In this document: positions 33,822 to 41,204 of the stretch, piece by piece
Layout of the letters: each line of letters opens with the position of its first letter
Position numbering within the stretch: position 1 is the stretch's first letter
Notes under the pieces: generated by a model
Told to the model about the DNA's origin: nothing
Seen by the model: only the letters and a program-made list of their open reading frames with translations
The model's database searches: none
Translations under genes and position numbers: made by a program
Origin: Pseudomonas sp. FP2309
GTDB taxonomy: Bacteria; Pseudomonadota; Gammaproteobacteria; Pseudomonadales; Pseudomonadaceae
Reading direction: 5' to 3'
Length of the DNA stretch: 64,000 nt
Assembly (NCBI RefSeq): GCF_030687575.1
Contig: NZ_CP117439.1
Location: 3,587,501 to 3,651,500 of the forward strand

Positions 33822-35539
33822 GCGCCCTCTCCACGGGTGACGCGCAGCACTTCTTCAAGGGAGGTAACACCCGCCACCGCCTGACGCAGGCCCTCTTCAT
33901 GCAGGGTGCGCAGGCCACCCCGGCGCGCGGCCTGTTCTAACGTGGCGGCGTCGGCCTGGCGCATCAACAGGCTGCGCAGTTCGTCGTTCATCACCAGCAA
34001 TTCGGTGATTGCACTGCGCCCGTGATAGCCGCCGCCCGGCGCATCGGCACGGGGGCGATAAAGCATGATCGGACGCTGCTCGGTAAACCGATCCAGGCCA
34101 TGTTCGGCGATCAACTCCGCCGGTGCTTCGAAGGCTTCGCGGGTGGCCGGGTCGAGGCGGCGCACCAGGCGCTGGGCGAGGATACCGTTGACGGTGGAGG
34201 CGATCAGGTAGCTCTCCACGCCCATGTCCAGCAGGCGCGTGATACTCGCCGCCGCGCTGTTGGTGTGCAGGGTCGACAGCACCAGGTGGCCGGTGAGGGA
34301 AGACTGGATGGCGATGCGGCAGGTTTCCAGGTCGCGGATCTCACCGATCATGATCACGTCCGGGTCCTGACGCACGATGGAACGCAGCGCCCCGGCAAAG
34401 TCCAGGCCGATGGCCGGTTTCACCTGGATCTGGTTGATGCCTTCGAGCTGGTATTCCACCGGGTCTTCGACGGTGATGATCTTGCGCTCGGCGGTATTGA
34501 GCCGCGACAGCGCCGTATAGAGCGTGGTGGTCTTGCCCGAGCCGGTGGGCCCGGTGACGAGCAGGATGCCGTGGGGCCGTTCAAGCACTTCCAGGAAAGT
34601 CTCCAGGCGCTGGCCGTCGAACCCCAGGCTCTGGAAATCGAACTGCACGGTCTGGCGGTCGAGCAAACGCATGACCACTGACTCGCCAAAACTGGTGGGC
34701 ACCGTGGACACGCGCAAATCCAGTTCCTTGCCCTGGATGCGCAACATGATGCGCCCGTCCTGGGGCAGGCGGCGCTCGGCGATGTCCAGGCGCGCCATGA
34801 TCTTGACCCGCGAGATCACCGCCGCCGACGAACTGGCCGGCGGCGCCTCGGCGTCGTGCAGCACGCCGTCGATGCGGTAGCGCACCTTGAGCTGGTTCTC
34901 GAAAGGTTCGATGTGGATATCCGAGGCGCGATGTTCCACCGCGCGCTGCAGGATCAGATTGACCAGGCGGATCACCGGCGCTTCGGAGGCCATGTCCTTG
35001 AGGTGTTCGATGTCTTCCAGCGCGCCGCCCTGCTCGTCCAGATTTTCGATCAGCGTGCCCATGGCCGAACGGCCCTGGCCGTAGTAGCGCTCGATCAGGC
35101 TTTCAACCTCGTTGCGCGGGCCCACCGCCAGCCACACCGGTACGCCGCAGGCATACGCCAGGGCCTGGAACGGGTAGACCGCCGCCGGGTTCGCTGCCAA
35201 CACCCGCACACCGCCCTGGCTCCAGCCCACCGGCACCACCTGGTAATGGCGCATGAAGCGCTCGGTGAGGGCCGGCAATGGGTCCAGCAGCGGTGGCGCG
35301 GCGTCCGCCATGAGCAGCGGGGCGTCGAGCAAGTCGGCCCAGGCGCGGGCCAGCTGCACTTCGGAGACCAGCCCCAGGCGAGTGAGCAAGCCCAGCAACT
35401 CGGGGTCGTCGGACTCCTGGGACAAGCGCCGGGCGCGTTCCAAGTCGACGGTTTTCAAGCCGGCGTTTTGCATCAGCCACGCGCACACCTGTTCGGTGTG
35501 CGGGACATGCATCTGGCAGGCATCGATAGGCTGGGGCAT
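33818..35539 (-). CDS. gspE: T2SS assembly ATPase GspE
   Basis: 573 residues from the ATG at 35539; a longer reading to 35584 has no start support. The N-terminal domain (1-150) binds GspL. The ATPase core has the Asp boxes (P-V-I-R-L-V-N, A-S-D-I-H-I-E-P), Walker A GPTGSGKT (330-337), I-I-T-V-E-D-P-V-E-Y, Walker B V-I-M-I-G-E-I-R-D and the His box T-L-H-T-N-S. The C-terminal region (about 450-520) where XcpR-type GspE has a zinc tetracysteine motif contains no Cys pairs. This is the first gene of the operon; the decayed SCPU-like reading frame lies directly upstream. Confidence 0.95.
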   Translation of the reverse strand: MPQPIDACQMHVPHTEQVCAWLMQNAGLKTVDLERARRLSQESDDPELLGLLTRLGLVSEVQLARAWADLLDAPLLMADAAPPLLDPLPALTERFMRHYQVVPVGWSQGGVRVLAANPAAVYPFQALAYACGVPVWLAVGPRNEVESLIERYYGQGRSAMGTLIENLDEQGGALEDIEHLKDMASEAPVIRLVNLILQRAVEHRASDIHIEPFENQLKVRYRIDGVLHDAEAPPASSSAAVISRVKIMARLDIAERRLPQDGRIMLRIQGKELDLRVSTVPTSFGESVVMRLLDRQTVQFDFQSLGFDGQRLETFLEVLERPHGILLVTGPTGSGKTTTLYTALSRLNTAERKIITVEDPVEYQLEGINQIQVKPAIGLDFAGALRSIVRQDPDVIMIGEIRDLETCRIAIQSSLTGHLVLSTLHTNSAAASITRLLDMGVESYLIASTVNGILAQRLVRRLDPATREAFEAPAELIAEHGLDRFTEQRPIMLYRPRADAPGGGYHGRSAITELLVMNDELRSLLMRQADAATLEQAARRGGLRTLHEEGLRQAVAGVTSLEEVLRVTRGEGA

Positions 35540-35717
35540 AGGGCCAAATCTGAGAGGCGATGTGGAAACCCTGCGGCAGCGCACTTGCTCGCTCCCGCCG
35601 GGACATACGTTGGCGGTCAGTCGAAGGTGGCATCCGCGTTCGTGGCGTGCGCCGCCATGGCCGCGTCACTCACTGCAATACCCAGCATAAAGCTGGCACC
35701 CAACGGAGCCTTTTCAT
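35540..35717 (-). pseudogene. Spore coat U (SCPU)-like 5' gene fragment
   Basis: An ATG at 35717 with GGGAGA nine bases upstream starts a reading that shifts at once: M-K is followed in the next frame by K-A-P-L-G-A-S-F-M-L-G-I-A-V-S-D-A-A-M-A-A-H, a typical signal peptide, as if one A had been lost from a run. After A-T-F-D a second shift is needed to continue V-T-A-N-V-C-P-G-G-S. A third piece, V-S-T-S-P-L-R-F-G-P, resembles the V-S-T-x-P-L-x-F-G stretch of Csu-type SCPU pilins and runs into the gspE start. About 55 codons remain. Family assignment rests on remembered motifs. Confidence 0.45.
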
Positions 35718-36231
35718 AAACAATTCTCCCGATAAAAAACGCCGGACAGCTCAAGGGGGCCTTGAATGGGTTCAAGACCCTACACCAAAGCGTTGTGTAT
35801 GACAGCGTGTATAAAACATGGCCTTTTAGAACTACTGCGCAGAGCCATTCATTCGCCATGCCGCCATCTATTTTCTTAAGCCAATCGACTGGTAGGTTTA
35901 GTTCAAGTTCAAAAGCGTAATGAAATATTTCTTATTTAGCGCAAAAATTAGCTTCCGTTTGACCTTTAAGCGCAATAATCGCCTTATCCCATGCATTTAT
36001 GTGGCTCAAAATGCCATCACGAAATATCACATAGACATCACTTACACCCATCGTTAATACAATTATCCGAACTTGATAACAGCAAAAAGTGTTAAGTAGT
36101 TGCAATTAACCATCGCTTAAACGTTGCGTTCAAGACGAACTATTATCGGCAGAAAAGTGACGAGTGTCGTCCCAGGACATTCGCCTGAACGCCAAGAACG
36201 AGGCCGACAGCGGTACACGTGACGGTGATGG
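35718..36231. other. AT-rich non-coding region upstream of the T2SS operon
   Basis: A roughly 500-base, conspicuously AT-rich stretch between two decayed genes. I find no gene, tRNA or long repeat. It includes AT tracts such as AATGAAATATTTCTTATTTAG. Its composition fits DNA bound by H-NS-like MvaT/MvaV proteins, and it could hold the gspE promoter, but no box can be assigned safely. Confidence 0.45.
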
Positions 36232-36411
36232 CTATGAGAGAAGTGATGACAGCAACCCGGCCACCAAAATGCCCACGATCGCCGCCACCAGGGCCATCGA
36301 CCCGCCGCTGCAGCCTTCCAGGGAAAACACCTGCAGGGCTGCGTCCAACAGCTCTTCGCGGCGTTTTTCACCTTTGGGCGCGCGTCGAGTCCTGGGAAGC
36401 AGGTCGATCAT
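36232..36411 (-). pseudogene. TetR-family regulator, truncated and frameshifted remnant
   Basis: The ATG at 36411 opens MIDLLPRTRRAPKG, then E-K-R-R-E-E-L-L-D-A-A-L-Q-V-F, the first helices of a TetR DNA-binding domain. The reading continues V-A-A-I-V-G-I-L-V-A-G-L-L but then falls into a stop (36232). One base insertion after G-L-L would restore H-H-F, the usual end of the TetR helix-turn-helix (x-G-L-L-H-H-F), but that frame then runs out of recognisable sequence. The ligand-binding domain is missing. Confidence 0.6.
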
Positions 36412-36456
36412 GGAAAAGTCCTTGAGCGCAGACCTGCACCCTATCCAAATTGACTG

Positions 36457-36467
36457 CCCCCCCCCCC
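36457..36467. repeat. Homopolymeric C tract (11)
   Basis: Eleven consecutive C residues, the longest mononucleotide run I noticed in the window, about 110 bases upstream of the metalloprotease start and 45 bases upstream of the TetR remnant start. Such tracts slip during replication and sequencing. It is outside any gene I accept. Confidence 0.8.
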
Positions 36468-36578
36468 GCAAATAAAGACCGGCAAGAACATCATTTCGTC
36501 CCCCTCCCACGGAACCATCCCCGGGGTCTGGACGAACTATGCGCAAGACTCTTCCCTGACGCCTTGGAGAAAAACGCC

Positions 36579-37292
36579 ATGATCTCGCCGCCTGCCTATC
36601 CATTGCCCTCGCCCACTGCCCGAGCCCCCGACAGTGCCGCTCAGCCCGAACCGCTCTCACGCGGCAAACGCAGCGTGGGTGAGCCTGGCAAATACTGGCC
36701 ACAAAACAGCATCCTGAAAATCGCCCTGTACGACTACGCCATGGATGACCCTTATGTGCTGGCGGTGAAAAAGGCCGCCAGCGAATGGCTGCCCCATATC
36801 AATCTGACATTCGAATTCGTCTGCGGGGAAGACGGTGACGTTCGTATCACACAGAACCTGCCTGGCGACCACGGTGGCAGGTCGATGATCGGCACCGATG
36901 CGAAAAACGCCCCCCCCTACGCACCGACCATGAGCCTGCCGGCAGACCCTGGCACCAGTTCATTCGCCGTCACCGTCATGCACGAGTTCGGGCACATGCT
37001 GGGTGCCCACCATGAACACCAGCATCCCGACGCGAATATCCCGTGGAACCGGCCCAACCTTGATCGGCTCTTCGATCAATCTGAGCTGCAGACCAACTTT
37101 CGTCCGCTGCCTCGCAGCGACATTTATGATTTCTCGCGCTACGACCCGGATTCGATCATGCACTACTCCATCGCCCCCTCATGGAGTACCGACAACACCT
37201 TTCACTCAAGAAACGCGATGCTCAGTGCAGACGATATCGCCTGGGCGAACAAGGCTTACCCAAAAGCACGTCATCAACCTGGGCCCATCTAA
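36579..37292 (+). CDS. Metzincin-type zinc metalloprotease
   Basis: 237 residues from the ATG at 36579 (GGAGA eight bases upstream). The zinc site is H-E-F-G-H-M-L-G-A-H-H-E (135-146), matching HExxHxxGxxHE, followed by H-Q-H-P-D; the Met-turn is S-I-M-H-Y-S (192-197). That combination is astacin-like (M12A). The first 35 residues are Pro/Ala/Ser-rich and end in S-R-G-K-R-S-V, which could be a propeptide with a processing site. There is no Sec signal peptide, so secretion, if any, is not by the ordinary T2SS route. It may be a T6SS or T1SS cargo or act inside the cell. Confidence 0.85.
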   Translation: MISPPAYPLPSPTARAPDSAAQPEPLSRGKRSVGEPGKYWPQNSILKIALYDYAMDDPYVLAVKKAASEWLPHINLTFEFVCGEDGDVRITQNLPGDHGGRSMIGTDAKNAPPYAPTMSLPADPGTSSFAVTVMHEFGHMLGAHHEHQHPDANIPWNRPNLDRLFDQSELQTNFRPLPRSDIYDFSRYDPDSIMHYSIAPSWSTDNTFHSRNAMLSADDIAWANKAYPKARHQPGPI

Positions 37293-37337
37293 ACGGTAAG
37301 GCCGGTGCGGCCTCGATCAGCCAGATTCAACGCGTCC

Positions 37338-38144
37338 TCATTGCACACGGCTTGAGTCGTGAGTGCGGATGCTTTTTTCCACCACGCACATCGGCGTACC
37401 GGAAACAGGCTCATTGATGATCTGCACTTGCACCTCAAAGACCTGGCGCATCAAATCGGCGTTGATCACCGCCGCGGGCGCGCCATCGGCCACCAGCTTG
37501 CCGGCGTGCATCACCGCGAGGTGGTCGGCGTAGCGGCAGGCCTGGTTGATGTCGTGGAGCACGGTGATCACGGTCTTGCCCTCGGCAGCCAGTTCGCCCA
37601 TCAGGTCGAGCAGTTCGACCTGATGGCTGATGTCCAGGTAGGTGGTGGGTTCGTCGAGCAACACCACCGGGGCGTTCTGCGCCAGCACCATGGCCAGCCA
37701 GGCGCGTTGGCGCTGGCCACCGGACAAGTCGGCCAGGGCACGGTCGGCGAGCGTGTCCAGCTCCAGGCGGCGCATGGCCTGGGTCACATGGGACTGGTCG
37801 TTGCCGCTCAGGCGGCCCCACAGCGAGTTGTGCGGGCTGCGTCCATAGGCGACCAACTGGCGCACGCTGACGCCTTCGGGCACCGGTAACACCTGGGGCA
37901 AAAACGCGATCTGCCGGGCCAGTTGGCGCGCGGACAGGCTGGCGTAGGCGTGGCCGTCCAGGGTCAGCTCGCCGTGGGTGGGTGTGAGGATGCGTGCAAA
38001 AGCCTTGAGCAAGGTGGATTTGCCGCACCCATTGGGACCGATCAATGCGGTGACCTTGCCAACCGGCGGCGTGAACGACAGCCCTTGCACGATGCGCGTC
38101 GCGCCGTAACCGATATCGAGCTGTCGTGCCTGGAGAATACTCAT
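37338..38144 (-). CDS. Iron-siderophore ABC transporter ATPase (FecE/FhuC type)
   Basis: 268 residues. Walker A is G-P-N-G-C-G-K-S-T (about 36-44), signature L-S-G-G-Q-R-Q-R-A-W (about 140-149), Walker B P-V-V-L-L-D-E-P-T-T, and the typical FecE H-Q-V-E-L-L-D-L-M, then V-L-H-D-I-N-Q-A switch. The C-terminal extension follows the FhuC/FecE pattern. It powers the two permeases encoded just upstream (gap 4 bases). Order in transcription: receptor, binding protein, two permeases, ATPase. Confidence 0.92.
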   Translation of the reverse strand: MSILQARQLDIGYGATRIVQGLSFTPPVGKVTALIGPNGCGKSTLLKAFARILTPTHGELTLDGHAYASLSARQLARQIAFLPQVLPVPEGVSVRQLVAYGRSPHNSLWGRLSGNDQSHVTQAMRRLELDTLADRALADLSGGQRQRAWLAMVLAQNAPVVLLDEPTTYLDISHQVELLDLMGELAAEGKTVITVLHDINQACRYADHLAVMHAGKLVADGAPAAVINADLMRQVFEVQVQIINEPVSGTPMCVVEKSIRTHDSSRVQ

Positions 38145-38148
38145 GTGA

Positions 38149-39117
38149 TCAGCCCTTGAACCGTGCCAGCAACCAAAGAAAATACGGCGCGCCGATCACT
38201 GCCGTCAGCACCCCGGCGGGGATTTCGCTGGGCGCGATCAACGTGCGCCCGAGGGTATCGGCCAGCACCAGCAGCAACGCGCCGATCAGCATCGCCGCCG
38301 GCAACAGGTACTGGTGATGCCCACCCACCAACCGGCGCGCCATGTGTGGCGCCACCAGGCCGATAAACCCGATCGGCCCGATCACGCCCACGCCGAGGCT
38401 GGTGAGCAGCACCGCGCAGACCATCGCCCAGCCGCGTGTACGGCCCAGGGCGGTGCCCAGGCTGTGGGCGGCTTCGTCGCCCAGGGCGATCAGGTTCAGC
38501 GGTTTGGCCAGGCACAGCCCCAGGGGGATCAGCAGCAGAAACGGCAACACCAGCGCCACATGGTGCCAGTTGCGGCTCCACAGGCTGCCGGTGAGGGCGA
38601 GCAACGCCGTGTTGATATCCAGCGGATGAGACAGGATCAGAAACTCGGTGACGCTGGATAACGTCACCGCAATCGCCACCCCGGACAGCGCAAAACGCGC
38701 CCCGGAGAAACTCACGCCGGTGTTGTACAACGCCAGCAGCACGGCGCCCCCTGCCCCGCCCAGGCAGGCTACCGCTGGCAGCCAGGCAATCGGCAACTGC
38801 GGCCAACTGATGATCGCCACGGTCAGCGCCAGCCCTGCGCCCTGAGTCACACCGAGAATTTCCGGTGAGGCCAACGGGTTGCGGATCACGCCCTGCACAA
38901 TCGCCCCGGCCAGGCCGAACGCGCACCCCGCGAGGATCGCGATCAAGCTGCGCGGCAGACGGTGGTTCCACACTTCAAAATCGAGCGCATCGTGGGCCAG
39001 CAGGCGGTCGATCACGGCCGCCGGCTTGAGCCACAGAGTGCCGGCGCTGAGGCTGACGAAGGCGGCCAGCAGCAACAGGGCAAACAGCAGCCATAGGCGA
39101 AAACGTGGACGGATCAT
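38149..39117 (-). CDS. FecCD-family siderophore ABC permease (second subunit)
   Basis: 322 residues of a typical FecCD/BtuC permease with about ten TM helices. Conserved segments: the N-terminal P-R-S-L-I-A-I-L-A-G, R-N-P-L-A-S-P-E-I-L-G-V, and the coupling region G-P-I-G-F-I-G-L-V-A-P-H-M-A-R. It forms the heterodimeric pore with the gene upstream, which it overlaps by four bases. The imported cargo is probably a ferric siderophore or citrate, by family and by the adjacent TonB-dependent receptor. Confidence 0.92.
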   Translation of the reverse strand: MIRPRFRLWLLFALLLLAAFVSLSAGTLWLKPAAVIDRLLAHDALDFEVWNHRLPRSLIAILAGCAFGLAGAIVQGVIRNPLASPEILGVTQGAGLALTVAIISWPQLPIAWLPAVACLGGAGGAVLLALYNTGVSFSGARFALSGVAIAVTLSSVTEFLILSHPLDINTALLALTGSLWSRNWHHVALVLPFLLLIPLGLCLAKPLNLIALGDEAAHSLGTALGRTRGWAMVCAVLLTSLGVGVIGPIGFIGLVAPHMARRLVGGHHQYLLPAAMLIGALLLVLADTLGRTLIAPSEIPAGVLTAVIGAPYFLWLLARFKG

Positions 39118-40103
39118 AGGGCGCGCCTGGCAAGAAACAGAAAGAACGGCGCGCCGATCAAGGCGGTAACCACCCCCGCCGGGGTCTCCACCGGAAACGC
39201 CACCGCGCGGCTGAGCAGGTCGGCACCCAGCACGATCACCGCGCCCAGCGCCGCGCTCAGCGGGATCAACCAGCGGTAGTCGTTACCCATGAACTGACGC
39301 AGGATATTCGGCGCAATCAGCCCGACAAAACCAATCGGCCCCACCGCGCAGACACTGGCGCCCACCAGCAACAGGCTGGCGACAAACACCTGCAGGCGCA
39401 GGCTGGCAATGCCCACGCCCAACGAGCGCGCGGCGTCTTCGCCAAGGTTGATCAGGTTCAGACGCGGTGCACACCACAGCGCCCATAGGCCGCCGATCAA
39501 GGTACACGGCCAGAGCAATTGCACCTGCGTGGCACCGACGTTGGCCAGGGACCCGGCCAGCCAGTTCAGTACGCTTTGCGCCTGCGCCTCCACCAGAATC
39601 ACCGTGAGCCGGGTCAGCGCCGCACACAACGCTGCCACGGCAACGCCGGCCAATACCAGGCGACCCTGGGCGGTGGTCGGCGACCAGGCGCCACCGAGGC
39701 TGAACACCGTGACCCAGGCCAGCGCGCCGCCCAGGCAGGTCATTAACAACGCACCACCGGCAAACGGCGGCGCCACCAGGCCCGTGGAAAATAACGCCAG
39801 ACCCAGCGCTGCGCCCGCCGTCACGCCAAACAACGACGGCGAGGCCAGGCGGTTACGGGTGATGCCCTGCATCAGTGCCCCGGCCAAGCCCAGGCACGCG
39901 CCCACCAACGCCGCGCACACCGCGCGGGGCACACGCAACTGGGCGACGATATAGGCCATGTTGCCGCCCACACTGCCCTGGTGCACCAGGCCATTCCACG
40001 CATCCGTCGCGGTGAGGGTAAACGGCGACCAGCTGTACAACGACAACCAGAACAGCACGGCGCCAAGCAGCACAATGCCCGCCGCGGCGAGACTGCGCGC
40101 CAT
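39114..40103 (-). CDS. FecCD-family siderophore ABC permease (first subunit)
   Basis: 329 residues, FecCD fold: A-G-A-L-M-Q-G-I-T-R-N-R-L-A-S-P-S-L-F-G, and the loop G-P-I-G-F-V-G-L-I-A-P-N-I-L-R. About ten TM helices. Starts two bases after the binding-protein stop and overlaps the second permease by four bases. Pairs with it to form the inner-membrane pore for the cargo delivered by the binding protein. Confidence 0.92.
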   Translation of the reverse strand: MARSLAAAGIVLLGAVLFWLSLYSWSPFTLTATDAWNGLVHQGSVGGNMAYIVAQLRVPRAVCAALVGACLGLAGALMQGITRNRLASPSLFGVTAGAALGLALFSTGLVAPPFAGGALLMTCLGGALAWVTVFSLGGAWSPTTAQGRLVLAGVAVAALCAALTRLTVILVEAQAQSVLNWLAGSLANVGATQVQLLWPCTLIGGLWALWCAPRLNLINLGEDAARSLGVGIASLRLQVFVASLLLVGASVCAVGPIGFVGLIAPNILRQFMGNDYRWLIPLSAALGAVIVLGADLLSRAVAFPVETPAGVVTALIGAPFFLFLARRAL

Positions 40104-40105
40104 GT

Positions 40106-41026
40106 TTATTGGCTCAGTACGGCGTTGCCGCCCTTGAGAATCGCCAGCGCATCTTCGGCAATTTGCTCCGAAGCCAGCACGCCACGGTTGCGCGCCCAGC
40201 TGTCGCCGTCCACCTCGGCCACGTGCTTGTTACGCACAGCACCGAGCACCTGCCACAGCGGCTGCTTGCTCCAGGTGTCGACGATGCTCGGGCGGCGGTA
40301 ATGGCCGACCAGCAACCAGCCAGGGTCGAGCGCGAGCAACTGCTCCAGGCTGACGAATTCGGTGGGGGCGGCGTTCGCGCGTACCGACGGGACTTTCAGG
40401 CCGATGGCTTGCAGCACGCTGCCGGCGTAAGAATCCGGGCCGTGCACAGAAAAGCTGTCTTCACGGGCGACGCCGAACAGCACGCTGGCACCGCTGGGAA
40501 TCTGTCCGGCAATTTTCTTCAGGTTGTCGCGGTTCTGCGCGATGCGCGCATGCATCTGCGGGCTTTTGCCCAGGGCCTTGCCGATCAGCTCGGCAGACGT
40601 GAGGCTGCCCTCGTAGTCCTCGCCACGTGACGGCAGCAGCAGGGTCGGCGCGATGCTGGCCAGGTCGCTGTACAGCGCTTGATGGCGATTAAGGTCGGCG
40701 ATGATCAAGTCCGGCTTAAGCCGGGCGATTTCCTCGATGCTCGGCTGCGAGCGCAGGCCCACCGATGTCCACTGACCGATGGCCTGGCGCACGCGGGGCA
40801 GAACGCGGTTGGCATCGCCATCGTCGGCGGCACCGACGGGGGTCACCTCTACGGCAGCGAGGCTGTCGAGAAAGGAGAATTCCAGCACCACCACGCGCTT
40901 GGGCGCGTCGGGCAGGTGCACCGCGTGTTGGCCGTCATTGAGGTCGATGGGGGCAGCGCTCAGTACGCTTGAACAGCACGCCAGGACGCAGGCGGCAAGA
41001 ATCGGGATGGAGCGCAGCATTCGCAT
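40106..41026 (-). CDS. Siderophore-binding periplasmic protein (FecB-like)
   Basis: 306 residues from the ATG at 41026 with a Sec signal (M-R-M-L-R-S-I-P-I-L-A-A-C-V-L-A). An ATG 99 bases earlier gives an unlikely N-terminus. The class III binding-protein fold is shown by R-V-V-V-L-E-F-S-F, L-K-P-D-L-I-I-A-D, and L-L-A-L-D-P-G-W-L-L-V-G with the final E-D-A-L-A-I-L-K helix. It carries a ferric siderophore or dicitrate to the FecCD permeases. A possible Fur site lies about 85 bases upstream. Confidence 0.9.
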   Translation of the reverse strand: MRMLRSIPILAACVLACCSSVLSAAPIDLNDGQHAVHLPDAPKRVVVLEFSFLDSLAAVEVTPVGAADDGDANRVLPRVRQAIGQWTSVGLRSQPSIEEIARLKPDLIIADLNRHQALYSDLASIAPTLLLPSRGEDYEGSLTSAELIGKALGKSPQMHARIAQNRDNLKKIAGQIPSGASVLFGVAREDSFSVHGPDSYAGSVLQAIGLKVPSVRANAAPTEFVSLEQLLALDPGWLLVGHYRRPSIVDTWSKQPLWQVLGAVRNKHVAEVDGDSWARNRGVLASEQIAEDALAILKGGNAVLSQ

Positions 41027-41110
41027 GACAAAGACCTCGGCGTTAACACACCCCGGCTGGACGGGCCGGGGAAAACGGCGGGTACTATTCCATATCGTGG
41101 CGAGCGGATC

Positions 41111-41129
41111 AAAAAACATTCTCATTAAC
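41111..41129 (-). promoter_or_regulatory. Candidate Fur box
   Basis: Read on the minus strand, GTTAATGAGAATGTTTTTT matches the 19-bp Fur consensus at about 12 positions, with the left half T-A-A-T-G-A-x-A-A-T being the clearest. It sits upstream of the binding-protein gene. Suggestive only. Confidence 0.4.
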
Positions 41130-41154
41130 GACGCATTGTCATGCGCATGCTTCT

Positions 41155-41176
41155 TGTGGCGAGCCGGCTCGCCACA
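41155..41176. repeat. REP-like perfect palindrome
   Basis: TGTGGCGAGCC pairs exactly with GGCTCGCCACA. The element lies between the TonB-dependent receptor gene and the binding-protein gene and shares its core with 15079-15104. It may also act as a transcript stop between the two units. Confidence 0.65.
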
Positions 41177-41204
41177 GCCCCATAAAGCCTATTGATTGCA
41201 ACGT

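Noticed and set aside
35617..35859. An 80-residue minus-strand reading upstream of gspE taken as one gene.
   Set aside because: Its N-terminal half lies in AT-rich non-coding DNA; only the later part matches the frameshifted SCPU-like signal, so it is described as a pseudogene instead.
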